From NCBI GenBank assembly GCA_023457715.1, contig JAEWKR010000079.1, positions 42,272-106,271 of the forward strand: a DNA stretch of 64,000 bases, written 5' to 3'. The notes under the pieces are model-generated. The model searched no databases. It had not been told where the DNA came from and worked only from the letters and a program-made list of their open reading frames with translations. Below, piece after piece: positions 25,854 to 34,175 of this stretch. The stretch is from Verrucomicrobiota bacterium. GTDB lineage: Bacteria; Verrucomicrobiota; Verrucomicrobiia; Opitutales; Opitutaceae. Made by a program: the position numbers and the translations under genes. Position 1 is the stretch's first letter. Each line of letters opens with the position of its first letter.

Positions 25854-25967
25854 GATTTGAGATTTGAGATTTGAAATGTGAGATCCGGCGACCTTCGCCG
25901 CCAATTTCAGCTTTTCAGCTTTTCAGCATTTCAGCATTTCAGCTTTTCAGCATTTCAGCTTTTCAGC
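25854..25967. repeat. TTTGAGA heptamers and TTTTCAGC/ATTTCAGC octamers
   Basis: A short TTTGAGA array (25854-25885) is followed by about eight octamers TTTTCAGC/ATTTCAGC (25904-25967), the same unit as at 545-641. On the minus strand the octamers read GCTGAAAA and provide the TGA stop of the PAP2 gene at 25955. Confidence 0.85.
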
Positions 25968-26944
25968 CCCCGGCCCTCCGGCCTTCCGGCCCTCCGGCCC
26001 TCCGGCCCTCCGGCCCTCCGGCCCCCCGGCCTTCCGGCCCTCCGGCCCTCCGGCCCTCCGGCCCTCCGGCCCCCCGGCCTTCCCGCCCCCGCCACCGCGT
26101 ACGCCGCCACCGCAAACGCCATTCCCACCAGCCCGTCGACGAGGTAGTGGTGATTGAAATACACCGACCCGAACGTCACGACCAGCCATACGGACCCGGT
26201 CACGACCCGCAGCGAACGGAAACGCAGGGCAAACAGCACGGCCAGGAAGGTCTGTCCGACGTGCAACGACGGGATGGCCCCGAACACATTCGCGTTGCGC
26301 GAATAATACTCCGCAAACCAGGTCACGCCGAAGAGTGCATCGAACCGCACCGTCCCAGCCGGATCAGGCAGCGCATCCAGCTTCGCCGGCCCCAGCCCGT
26401 AGGAATCCACGTACCACGGCGGCGCCGCGGGATAGATCAGGTAGGTGGCGTAGCCCGCGAGATTCAGCGCCAGCAACGCCCACATCACCTGCTGCCCGTC
26501 CAGGCGGCGTTCCTTGAAGCGCCACCACGCCGCGCAGCCGAGAAAGGCAGGGATGAACAGCAGATAACCGGCGCCCGCGATCGCATCGAACACGGGGCGC
26601 GACCGGCTCTTCCACCAGTGCGCCGGGGTGACCGACCCTTCGGCCGTATCGATGCCAAACCAGGCGAGCTCCCACGCCAGGGGTTCACGCACCCGGATGG
26701 GCCCACGGAGGGAATCGGCCCAGTAACGCTGAGCGTCATACACCGCGCCCATGATCAGGAGCGGGATGAAGAACCACGCGACCGCCCGCACCTCCGCCCG
26801 GCGCGCTCCGAGCGCCAGCCACGCCGCCAGCCCTCCCACCGCAAACCACCCGTGGTCCGCGCGCAACCCGCCCAGGATCGCGTGCAGCCCCAGGTAACCC
26901 CCCGCGCCGCCCACCCCCACGACCCCCCGCGCCCACCCCGTCAT
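25955..26944 (-). CDS. PAP2-superfamily membrane transferase, candidate inositolphosphorylceramide synthase (AUR1-like)
   Basis: 329 residues from the ATG at 26944. About six transmembrane helices. The lipid-phosphatase motifs have the form used by AUR1/IPC synthases: GAIPSLHVGQTFL (Ser226, His228) and VYFNHHYLVDGLVG (His266, Asp270), with YLIYPAAPPWYVD before them. Residues 288-329 are a low-complexity Arg/Gly tail encoded by the octamer array and are probably dispensable. ATGA overlap with the GNAT gene puts it last in the sphingolipid operon. The expected reaction is transfer of phosphoinositol (or another phospho-headgroup) from a glycerolipid to ceramide. Other PAP2 functions cannot be excluded. 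Confidence 0.8.
   Translation of the reverse strand: MTGWARGVVGVGGAGGYLGLHAILGGLRADHGWFAVGGLAAWLALGARRAEVRAVAWFFIPLLIMGAVYDAQRYWADSLRGPIRVREPLAWELAWFGIDTAEGSVTPAHWWKSRSRPVFDAIAGAGYLLFIPAFLGCAAWWRFKERRLDGQQVMWALLALNLAGYATYLIYPAAPPWYVDSYGLGPAKLDALPDPAGTVRFDALFGVTWFAEYYSRNANVFGAIPSLHVGQTFLAVLFALRFRSLRVVTGSVWLVVTFGSVYFNHHYLVDGLVGMAFAVAAYAVAGAGRPGGRRAGGPEGRRAGRPGGRRAGGPEGRRAGRPEGRGLKS
25972..26083. repeat. GGCCCTCC octamer array with 48-bp higher-order repeat, coding
   Basis: Fourteen octamers. Two identical consecutive 48-bp blocks (25980-26027 and 26028-26075) each read GGCCTTCC, four GGCCCTCC, GGCCCCCC; a third block begins at 26076. On the minus strand 48 bp equals 16 codons and encodes the repeated tail GGRRAGGPEGRRAGRP of the PAP2 protein. 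No stop occurs in any frame of the unit. Confidence 0.95.
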
Positions 26945-28125
26945 GACGCCTCCCCCCCACTCTCACCTTCACTTTCACTTTCCCTTTCCCTTTCCCTTTC
27001 CCTTCCCACGTCCCGCTCATACAGCCGCAGCGTCTGCACGCGGACCGCACCGACTCGATCGAGCACGGCGATCACTTCATGGTTGTCTTCCAGCACCCAC
27101 GAAAATTCCAGCAGCTCCGCGTTCCGGCGCGCCAGCTCCTCCTGGCAACGCCGCAGAAAAATCAGCGGCAGCCCAACGCGCCGGTATTTTGGCCGCACCC
27201 CCATCATGAACAGCCGAAACCGCCGGATGCCCGCCCGCCCGAACAGCAGATGAAACAGGCCCGTCGGCCATAACCGGCCGTTCATCTTGGCCAGCAGCAC
27301 GTTCATATCGGGCATCGCCACGAAGTAACCCGCCGGTTCCCCGTCGATCTCCGCCAGGTAAACCAGCTCCGGCCGCAGAAAGAACCGATAGCGTTTGTAC
27401 GCGTCGTAAAACTCCTCCGCGCTGATCGGCACCTGCCCCCAGTTGTCGCGCCACGCCTCCGCATACACCTGCGCCAGGAAATCCGCCTCCTCGCGCAGCC
27501 GCGACATGTCGAGGTTGCGCACGGTGACCGCCCCCAGCCGTTCCGCCGCCTGCGCGAGCCGCGCCACCCGCTCCATCCGCACCTGCTCCCGCGACACCCG
27601 GTAGACGTACAGGTCCTTCGCCTTTCCATAGCCGGCCCGCTCCAGCAGCGCCGGATAATACGGCAGGGTGTACGCCATGCCGGCCATCGGCGCGTGCTCG
27701 AAGCCCTCCAGCAGCACCCCCGCCTCCTCATAGATGGAAAAGTTGGCGGGCCCCCGGGCGACCGTGAGCCCCCGCGCGCGCAGCCAGCCCTCCGCCGCCC
27801 GCAGCAGCGCGCCGCTGATCGCCGGGTCATCCGGACTCTCGAAGTATCCAAAAAAGCCGGCTCCATCCGCATGCGCCTCCAGGTGCGGACGGTTCTCGAA
27901 CGCCGCGATCCGCCCCACGATCTCGCCGCCCCGGCGGGCGAGGAAAAATTCCGCCGCCGAGGTCTTGAAGAAGGGACCGCGTCGCGGATCGATCAGCTGG
28001 CGCTGGTCCGAGAGCAGCGGCGGCACCCATTCCGGCCGGTCGCGATACAAGGGCCACGGCACACGCAGGAACGCCTCGCGCTCCGCGTGGCTGCGAACGG
28101 GTGTCACCCGCACGTCCGCGCTCAT
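26941..28125 (-). CDS. GNAT-superfamily N-acyltransferase, candidate ceramide synthase
   Basis: 394 residues from the ATG at 28125, overlapping the aminotransferase fusion stop (ATGA). The C-terminal half looks like a GNAT fold: LVYLAEIDGEPAGYFVAMPDMN, RLFMMGVRPKYRRVGLPLIFLRRCQEELARRN, EFSWVLEDNHEVIAVLDRVGAVRVQTLRLYER. The N-terminal half (FLRVPWPLYRDRPEWVPPLLSDQ; ARGPANFSIYEEAGVLLEGFEHAPM) is typical of a long, poorly characterised GNAT group. A bacterial ceramide synthase from Caulobacter is known to belong to the GNAT fold. Placement after the serine-palmitoyltransferase-like gene supports N-acylation of a sphingoid base (inference). The last about 20 residues (RERERERESESEGE) are encoded by a hexamer array. 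Confidence 0.75.
   Translation of the reverse strand: MSADVRVTPVRSHAEREAFLRVPWPLYRDRPEWVPPLLSDQRQLIDPRRGPFFKTSAAEFFLARRGGEIVGRIAAFENRPHLEAHADGAGFFGYFESPDDPAISGALLRAAEGWLRARGLTVARGPANFSIYEEAGVLLEGFEHAPMAGMAYTLPYYPALLERAGYGKAKDLYVYRVSREQVRMERVARLAQAAERLGAVTVRNLDMSRLREEADFLAQVYAEAWRDNWGQVPISAEEFYDAYKRYRFFLRPELVYLAEIDGEPAGYFVAMPDMNVLLAKMNGRLWPTGLFHLLFGRAGIRRFRLFMMGVRPKYRRVGLPLIFLRRCQEELARRNAELLEFSWVLEDNHEVIAVLDRVGAVRVQTLRLYERDVGRERERERESESEGESGGEAS
26961..27007. repeat. Hexamer array (CTTTCC/CTTTCA), coding
   Basis: About seven copies of a 6-bp unit CTTTCC, grading into CTTTCA, lie in the 3' end of the GNAT gene and encode alternating Arg/Glu and Ser/Glu on the minus strand. The CTTTCA unit is the same as the one at 32392-32476, at the opposite end of this operon. 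Confidence 0.9.
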
Positions 28126-31100
28126 CGGGACGCCGCCGTCACCCGGTCCAGCGCCGCCAGCTCCGCGGCCAGCGCGTCCGCGGTCGCGAGCAGTTGCGCC
28201 TCCGTGTGCTCGGCCGTGACGAAGAACCGCAGGCGGGCGCGGCCTTCCTCCACAGCCGGATGGAAGATCGGTTGCACATTGATGCCGCGCTCACCGAGCG
28301 CCTGAGCCAGCCGCAGCGCCCGCTCGGAGCTTCCCGTGAGGCAGGGCACCACGGCGGAATGCGCACTTGCCCCGATGTTCACGCCGCGCTCCACGCACAA
28401 CGCCCGGAAGAAGTCCCCGCGGGCCTGCAACGTGGCGGCCAGTTCCGGCCGGGTGCGCAACGCTTCGAGCGCCGCCAGACCCGCCGCGGCATTCGCGGGC
28501 GGAAGCCCCACGCTGTAGACAAAACCGGGCAGCGTGAAGCGGAGGTAGTCGATCAACTCCGGCGCGCCGGCCAGGTAGCCGCCGCAACTCGCCAGCGCCT
28601 TCGAAAGCGTGCCCATCCAGAGGTCAACGTCCTCCCGCGCCACCCCGAAAAACTCGCCCGCCCCGCGTCCGGACCGCCCGATGACTCCGAGGGAATGCGC
28701 CTCGTCGATCAACAGCACCGCATCGTGCCGGCGTTTCAGCGCCACCACGTCCGGCAGCGGCGCCAGGTCCCCGTCCATGCTGTACACCCCTTCGATCGCG
28801 ATCAGCGCGCGCCGGGCCTTCGGTCGCTCCCGCACCAGCAGTTCCTCGAGCGCCCGCAGGTCGTTGTGCGGAAAGACGAGCCGCCGCGCCCCGGACAGCC
28901 GCGCGCCGGTGACGATGCAGTCGTGCGCCAGCTGGTCGTGGATCACCACGTCCTCCGGCCCGAACAGATGCCCGATGGTGGAAACGTTCGTCGCATGTCC
29001 GCTCACCAGGGCCAGCGCGTCACCGCAGCCCAGAAACGCCGCGAGGGCCCGCTCGAGTTCGGCGTGGATGGGTCGCTCCCCCGACGCCACGCGGCTCGCG
29101 GAGGCTGATGTGCCATAGCGTTCCAACGCCGCGATCGAGGCCTGGCGGATCCCCGGATCGCCCGCGAGGCCCAGGTAGTTGTAGGAGGAGAAATTCAGGT
29201 ACTCCCGGCCGGCCACGCGCGTGGTCGCCCCGGCCACGCCGTCATGGGAATGAAAATACGGCATCGCCAGCCCCGCCGCGGCCAGCCCAGCCTTTCGCGC
29301 CGCCAGCGTGCGCACTTCGTCCCACTGCGCCGGACCCGCGGCCGCGGCCGGTCGTTCGGCCGCGAGCACCTGCGCTTCCACGCCGCGCCACTGCCAGACG
29401 CACGCGCCGGCCGCATCGAACAGGTCAAAATCACCCTGAAGCGTCCGCTCTCCGGCCGACACCAGCCGCGCGAGACAACGGTAGCCCCCGGCCGGTGCTT
29501 CACCGGTCGGACCCGCCAGCCGCCGCAACTCGCCAAACCCCACGGCCACCGCCGTGACCTTCCGCGTGACCGCCAGCCAGTACAGCGCAAGTTGCAGCGC
29601 GCCATCGAGCCGCACGACGTCGGAATCACCTCCGATTTCGCCGCTCGCCCCGGTCGCGTCGATCCGCGGCAAGGCCGTCAGCGCCTGCAGCCCCGGACCA
29701 TGAAACGCGAACTCCGCATAAAAATTCGCCAGCGACAGCGCCCCGGCGGCGCCTAGGTTTGGGGCCGCGCCTGCGCGAGCCGTGTCGACCGACGGCAACG
29801 CGCCCGTCGCCGCCACGACGCGACACGTGGCCACCACCGGCCCCGCCTCCGCCGCCCGCACCGCCACGTCGCCGTTCTCCTCGCGCTCCACCCAGAGCGC
29901 GGCGCGCTCCCCGGCGATCTCCACCGGCGCCAGCACGCTGAAATCACCGATGCTCCAGCCTCCGCCGCGCGTGTCCGGCGCTCGCAACGTCCGCTGCACC
30001 GCCGCCACCACCGCCGTCATCGGCAGCAGGGGCCGCGAGCCCGGCCGATGGGCGAGCAGCCAGGGATCGTTCCCGGCCTCAAACACCACATCCGGCGCCC
30101 GCGCGCTCACCGGCGTTCGCGGGGCCGCGGCCACGAACGCCACCAGCTCCGCCACCGTCAGCGCGGGCGTGAAAAGCGTTCGAGGCGGCGGCGGCAAACC
30201 CGGCAGTGCCCGGCCGAGCGCCGTCATGAACTCGAGCGTGGTCAGCGAATCGAAACCCAGGTCGCCCACGAGCCGGTGTTGCGGAAGCACCTCCTCGGGC
30301 CGCCACGCCGTCACCGCGGTCACCGCCTGCACCACGCGCGCCAGTTCGGCGCTCGATGCCGCGGGCGCGCGCTCTGCCGGGCCCGCCTCCGCGTCCGGCG
30401 CCACTGCGGGTGCCTCGCCGGGGTGCGTGGGCACGGCCGCTTCGCGCTTCGTCTCGTCGATCAGCCAGAAGCGACGTTCCGCCAGCGGCGAGGGCGGGAG
30501 TGTGAGCAGACGGCCCGTCCGCGGCAGGGTTCCCCCGACTGCCGGCGACGGCTTCTCGCCGCGCTCGAGCCGGTCCGCGAGTTCCCCGGCACGCTGGACA
30601 AAGTCCCGGGCGTCCTGCGCGAGCACGGTCGCGGTGGCGACATCGCTCCGCCGGCCTTCGAGCGTGAAGGTCACATCCGCCAGCGTCGGGCGCGTCTCGC
30701 GCACCGCATGCGCCACGCCGCGCAGGTACTCCGCCAGCAACGCCGGCGTCGGCGCCGAAAAACGGCACGCGATCGGCCCGGGCGCTGTCCCGCCCGTCGC
30801 CTCCGCGGGTTGGTCGGGCGCGGCGACACTCTCCAGCACGACGTGGACATTCGTGCCGCCAAACCCGAATGCACTCACGCCCGCGCGGCGGACCGGCTGG
30901 CCCGGCCAAGGCTCGGTCGAGGCCGGCACGCGAAGCCACCGCGCCGGGCCGTCGAACTCCGGCCGCAGGGGACCTCGGACGGGCTGCCCGGGAATGAAGC
31001 CTTCCTCGACCGCCAGCGCCGCCTTGATCAGCGAGGCAATCCCCGCCGAGGACAGTCCATGCCCGATGTTGGCCTTGATCGAGGTGATGGGCACCGGAGC

Positions 31101-32189
31101 CGCCGCGTGGGCCGATCCGAACACCTCCGTGATCGCGGCCAGTTCGATGCCATCGCCTGCCGGGGTGGCCGTCGCGTGCGCCTCGAGCAGCCCCACGGTG
31201 CCGGGATCCGCCTCCGCCTGCCGCCAGGCCGCGCGAATCGCCTCGGCCTGCCCGCGCGCATCGGGCGTCAACGGACCGGCCGCCCGCCCGTCGTTGTTCA
31301 TCGCCACGCCCTGGATGACCGCGATCACCCGGTCGCCGTCGCGCTGCGCGTCCTCCCAGCGTTTCAACACCACCGCCCCGACGCCTTCGCCGAGCACAAA
31401 GCCGTCCGCCGCGGTCTCGAAGGGGCGGCATTGATCCGAAAAGGAAAGCGCCCCGATCCGGCTGAAACAGACCATCATCACCGGGTCGAGCTGGACATAC
31501 ACGCCGCCGACCACCGCGCCGTCGATCACGCCGTGCCGCAGGTGCAGCACCGCCTCGTGCAGGGCCGCCAGCGCCGAACTGCACGCCGTGTCCACCGCGA
31601 AGGCCGGCCCGTGAAAATCGAACGCCTGGCTGACATTCGCCGCGATCATGTTCAGCTGCTGGCCGACGATCGAGTAGGCCTGCATGGGCGGCAGTGCGGC
31701 GGTCACCGCCGCGGCCACCTCGGGCGGGATGCCGGGCGCCGCACCACTCCGGCCCGCCAGGTCGCACGGCAGGTTCACCGGATTGGCGATGAGCGTGCGA
31801 TGATCCGAGGAACTCGCGCCCACGTACACTCCGACCCGGCCGCCCGCCAGCGGGCGACCGGCATAGCCGGCGTGCTCGAGCGCCTGCCGGGTGATCTCGA
31901 GCATCAGCCGCTGCTGCGGATCCATGATCCGGGCGCGCCGCGGCGTGACGCCGAAGAATTCCGGCGCGAAGCGATCGATGCCGGCCATGAACGCGCCCGC
32001 CTTCGCCGGCGTCTGGCTCGTCCGGCGTCGATCCGTGCTGTGCACGACCCGATGGTCCCAACGTTCCGGCGGTACCGGGGTCACATGCACCTCGCCGCCG
32101 CGCACCAACCGCCGAAACGCGGACAAGTCCGGTGCCCCGGGAAAGCGAGCACCCATCCCGACGATCGCGACTGAAGCTGGCCCGGCCAT
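28122..32189 (-). CDS. KS-ACP-DH-AONS fusion: polyketide-type synthase linked to a serine-palmitoyltransferase-like enzyme
   Basis: 1355 residues from the ATG at 32189. Residues 1-455 form a ketosynthase with Cys203 (DTACSSALA), His338 (EAHATATPAGD) and His377 (NIGHGLSSAG). About 460-600 is a linker. About 610-690 is an acyl carrier domain (VGDLGFDSLTTLEF, Ser648). About 700-945 is a hot-dog dehydratase-like domain (LLAHRPGSRPLLP, His714; VRLDGALQLALYW, Asp862). About 960-1345 is an alpha-oxoamine synthase with Asp1162 (LIDEAHSLGVIG) and PLP lysine Lys1197 (GTLSKALASCGG). No acyltransferase or ketoreductase domain is present. The last domain condenses an acyl thioester with an amino acid; with the adjacent KDSR-like and ceramide-type genes, serine and a 3-ketosphinganine product are most likely (inference). 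Both flanks are ATGA coupled or divergent. Confidence 0.92.
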   Translation of the reverse strand: MAGPASVAIVGMGARFPGAPDLSAFRRLVRGGEVHVTPVPPERWDHRVVHSTDRRRTSQTPAKAGAFMAGIDRFAPEFFGVTPRRARIMDPQQRLMLEITRQALEHAGYAGRPLAGGRVGVYVGASSSDHRTLIANPVNLPCDLAGRSGAAPGIPPEVAAAVTAALPPMQAYSIVGQQLNMIAANVSQAFDFHGPAFAVDTACSSALAALHEAVLHLRHGVIDGAVVGGVYVQLDPVMMVCFSRIGALSFSDQCRPFETAADGFVLGEGVGAVVLKRWEDAQRDGDRVIAVIQGVAMNNDGRAAGPLTPDARGQAEAIRAAWRQAEADPGTVGLLEAHATATPAGDGIELAAITEVFGSAHAAAPVPITSIKANIGHGLSSAGIASLIKAALAVEEGFIPGQPVRGPLRPEFDGPARWLRVPASTEPWPGQPVRRAGVSAFGFGGTNVHVVLESVAAPDQPAEATGGTAPGPIACRFSAPTPALLAEYLRGVAHAVRETRPTLADVTFTLEGRRSDVATATVLAQDARDFVQRAGELADRLERGEKPSPAVGGTLPRTGRLLTLPPSPLAERRFWLIDETKREAAVPTHPGEAPAVAPDAEAGPAERAPAASSAELARVVQAVTAVTAWRPEEVLPQHRLVGDLGFDSLTTLEFMTALGRALPGLPPPPRTLFTPALTVAELVAFVAAAPRTPVSARAPDVVFEAGNDPWLLAHRPGSRPLLPMTAVVAAVQRTLRAPDTRGGGWSIGDFSVLAPVEIAGERAALWVEREENGDVAVRAAEAGPVVATCRVVAATGALPSVDTARAGAAPNLGAAGALSLANFYAEFAFHGPGLQALTALPRIDATGASGEIGGDSDVVRLDGALQLALYWLAVTRKVTAVAVGFGELRRLAGPTGEAPAGGYRCLARLVSAGERTLQGDFDLFDAAGACVWQWRGVEAQVLAAERPAAAAGPAQWDEVRTLAARKAGLAAAGLAMPYFHSHDGVAGATTRVAGREYLNFSSYNYLGLAGDPGIRQASIAALERYGTSASASRVASGERPIHAELERALAAFLGCGDALALVSGHATNVSTIGHLFGPEDVVIHDQLAHDCIVTGARLSGARRLVFPHNDLRALEELLVRERPKARRALIAIEGVYSMDGDLAPLPDVVALKRRHDAVLLIDEAHSLGVIGRSGRGAGEFFGVAREDVDLWMGTLSKALASCGGYLAGAPELIDYLRFTLPGFVYSVGLPPANAAAGLAALEALRTRPELAATLQARGDFFRALCVERGVNIGASAHSAVVPCLTGSSERALRLAQALGERGINVQPIFHPAVEEGRARLRFFVTAEHTEAQLLATADALAAELAALDRVTAASR

Positions 32190-32391
32190 GTGGGACCGCC
32201 AGCGTCGGAGGACCGCGGCCTGAGCGCGAGGGTTTTTTCAGTCCTGCCGGCGGCAATACAGGACGAGCATCGGACCGCCCAGCCGGATCCGGCCAGGCAG
32301 TCCCGCCTTGATGCGGAAGGTCCCGGCTCAACCAGCCCCGGGCGATCGCCCGAGCCGAAACCGGCTGCGCCCCGCTCGTTGACGCGCCCCC

Positions 32392-32476
<85 letters not shown>

Positions 32477-32481
32477 TCCGC

Positions 32482-33342
32482 ATGGCCCTTGAACCACCCC
32501 ACCCCTGCCGTTCGCTGCGCGATCAGCACGTCGTGATCACCGGCGGTTCGACGGGCATCGGCCTCGCGCTGGCGCGGCAGGCGGCGGCGGCGGGCGCGCG
32601 GGTGAGTCTCATCGCGCGCGACGAGCGGAAGCTCGCGGCGGCGCGTTCCACCCTCCAGGCCGCCGTGCCCGGTTCCGCGCCGGCCGCCACCGCCTCGGCC
32701 GATGTGGCCAGCGAGGTCGCCGTGCTGGCCGCCCTGCGCGCGGTCGAGGCCGTCCACGGGCCGACCGACGTCCTCATCACCTCGGCGGGCGTGGCGCGGC
32801 CCGGCTATTTCGAGGAGGTGCCGGTCGCGGTGTACGAACGCACCATGGCGGTGAACTATTTCGGGACGTTGTACCCCGTGAAGGCGGTCGTCCCGGCGAT
32901 GCGCGCCCGCGGGCGGGGCGCCGTGATCCTCATCTCGTCGGGCGCAGGCTTGTATGGCTTCTTCGGGTACACGCCCTACGCGCCCTCCAAGTTCGCGCTG
33001 CGCGGGTTCGCCGAGGCGCTGCGGGCGGAGCTGCACGGCACCGGCGTGCACCTCTCGATCGTGTATCCGCCCGATACGGACACGCCGCAGCTGGCGGAGG
33101 AGAACCTCACCAAGCCGGCGGAGACGAAGGCCCTCACCGCCGGGGGCGGCCTGTGGACCGCTGACGCCGTTGCGCGCGTCACCCTCCGGGGGCTCGCCCG
33201 CCGCCGTTTCGCGATCGCGCCCGGCTTCCAGCTCACCGCCCTCCTCTGGCTGCACAGCGTGCTGGCGCCGGTGCTGCATTGGAGCTTTGACCGCACCGCC
33301 CGGAAAGCCCGGCCGCGGGCGCAGCCGGAGAACGCCCGATGA
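32482..33342 (+). CDS. SDR resembling 3-ketodihydrosphingosine reductase
   Basis: 286 residues from the ATG at 32482. It has the classical SDR TGGSTGIG nucleotide loop, NYFGTLYPVKAVVP, catalytic Ser about 153 (LISSGAGLYG), and Tyr166/Lys170 in YTPYAPSKFALRGFAEAL. Then comes IVYPPDTDTPQLAEENLTKPAETKAL, a near copy of the YPPDTDTP...EN...KP.ET segment of eukaryotic KDSR (FVT1). A hydrophobic C-terminal segment (LTALLWLHSVLAPVLHW) may anchor it. It should reduce 3-ketosphinganine to sphinganine with NADPH. It is divergent from the KS-AONS gene and ATGA coupled to the CDP-alcohol transferase gene. Confidence 0.88.
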   Translation: MALEPPHPCRSLRDQHVVITGGSTGIGLALARQAAAAGARVSLIARDERKLAAARSTLQAAVPGSAPAATASADVASEVAVLAALRAVEAVHGPTDVLITSAGVARPGYFEEVPVAVYERTMAVNYFGTLYPVKAVVPAMRARGRGAVILISSGAGLYGFFGYTPYAPSKFALRGFAEALRAELHGTGVHLSIVYPPDTDTPQLAEENLTKPAETKALTAGGGLWTADAVARVTLRGLARRRFAIAPGFQLTALLWLHSVLAPVLHWSFDRTARKARPRAQPENAR

Positions 33343-34070
33343 CGTCGGTTGACGCCTGGCTCGGTGCGGCCCTTCCCCTCGCCGCCGGCGTGCTGCTGCT
33401 CCTCGCGGCCGTCCGCCGGCCGGTGCGTTACGCCCGCGTGCAACGCGAGGGCGGCACCGCCTTCCTCGGCGAACGGGTCATGCACTGGGGCTATGCCTGG
33501 GTGGACGGCGTTGCCCGGCTGGCCGGCCGGCTCGGACTGACCCCGGACCAGGTCTCCTGGCTGTCGCTGGCGCTGGGTGCGGCGGCCGGGACGCTCATCG
33601 GCTGCGGCTGGCTCGGCGCCGGAGCCTGGCTGCTCGCGGTCAGCGGCCTGGGCGATGGCGTTGACGGCGCGCTCGCCCGCCATCGCGGCGTCTCGTCCCC
33701 GGCGGGAGCGGTCCTCGATTCCGTGCTCGACCGCTACGTGGAGTTTTTTGTTTTCGCCGGGCTCGTCGTCTGGTTCCGCGGGCTGTGGCCGCAGCAGCTC
33801 GTCACCGTCGCGGCGCTCTTCGGCGGGATGATGGTCACGTACTCCACGGCGAAAGCGGAAGCGGTCCGCGTCGCTCCGCCGCGCGGGTGGATGAAGCGTC
33901 CCGAACGCATCGTGTGGCTGATCGGCGGCACCGCCTTCGCCGCAGCGGCCCCGCTCGTGAACGTGCCCGCCCTGCCCATCCTCACCGGCGTCGTGGCTTT
34001 GATCGCCGTTTTCGCCAACCTCAGCGCGGCCCTTCGCTTTCGCGCCCTGCAAGCCGCCGCCAGGGGGTAA
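33339..34070 (+). CDS. CDP-alcohol phosphatidyltransferase, candidate phosphatidylinositol(-phosphate) synthase
   Basis: 243 residues, starting in the stop of the SDR gene. The complete active-site motif is present: GDGVDGALARHRGVSSPAGAVLDSVLD, i.e. DGxxDGxxAR...GxxxDxxxD with all four aspartates. The later TAKAEAVRV...GWMKRPERIVWL resembles the KARAEA...RPER segment of archaeal and actinobacterial inositol-phosphate lipid synthases. With myo-inositol-phosphate synthase next door, CDP-diacylglycerol plus inositol-phosphate is the likely substrate pair. Phosphatidylglycerol-phosphate synthase is less likely because that enzyme usually stands alone. Confidence 0.88.
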   Translation: MTSVDAWLGAALPLAAGVLLLLAAVRRPVRYARVQREGGTAFLGERVMHWGYAWVDGVARLAGRLGLTPDQVSWLSLALGAAAGTLIGCGWLGAGAWLLAVSGLGDGVDGALARHRGVSSPAGAVLDSVLDRYVEFFVFAGLVVWFRGLWPQQLVTVAALFGGMMVTYSTAKAEAVRVAPPRGWMKRPERIVWLIGGTAFAAAAPLVNVPALPILTGVVALIAVFANLSAALRFRALQAAARG

Positions 34071-34092
34071 CGTCACTCGCTTGGCGCGATCC

Positions 34093-34160
34093 TTTTTACA
34101 GGTGGAAACCGAGGCCGCCTGTACCCCGTGATCTGAAATTTGGAATTTGAAATCTGAAAT
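34093..34160. repeat. TTTTTACAGG inverted element and GAAATTT heptamers
   Basis: A short inverted pair (TTTTACAGGTGG ... CCGCCTGTAC) is followed by GAAATTT/GAAATCT heptamers (34131-34160). The first part shares TTTTTACAGGxGxAAACCGAG with the element at 59896. It sits between the convergent CDP-alcohol transferase and inositol synthase genes. Confidence 0.6.
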
Positions 34161-34175
34161 CCCGGCGCAGCCGGT

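Noticed and set aside
25972..26083. Regular repeat that might be taken for a CRISPR array
   Set aside because: Units are 8 bp with no spacers, and it is translated as part of the PAP2 gene. No cas genes are present.
30048..32174. Roughly 700-codon plus-strand frame opposite the KS domain
   Set aside because: Arg/His-rich translation without domains, directly opposite intact ketosynthase motifs.
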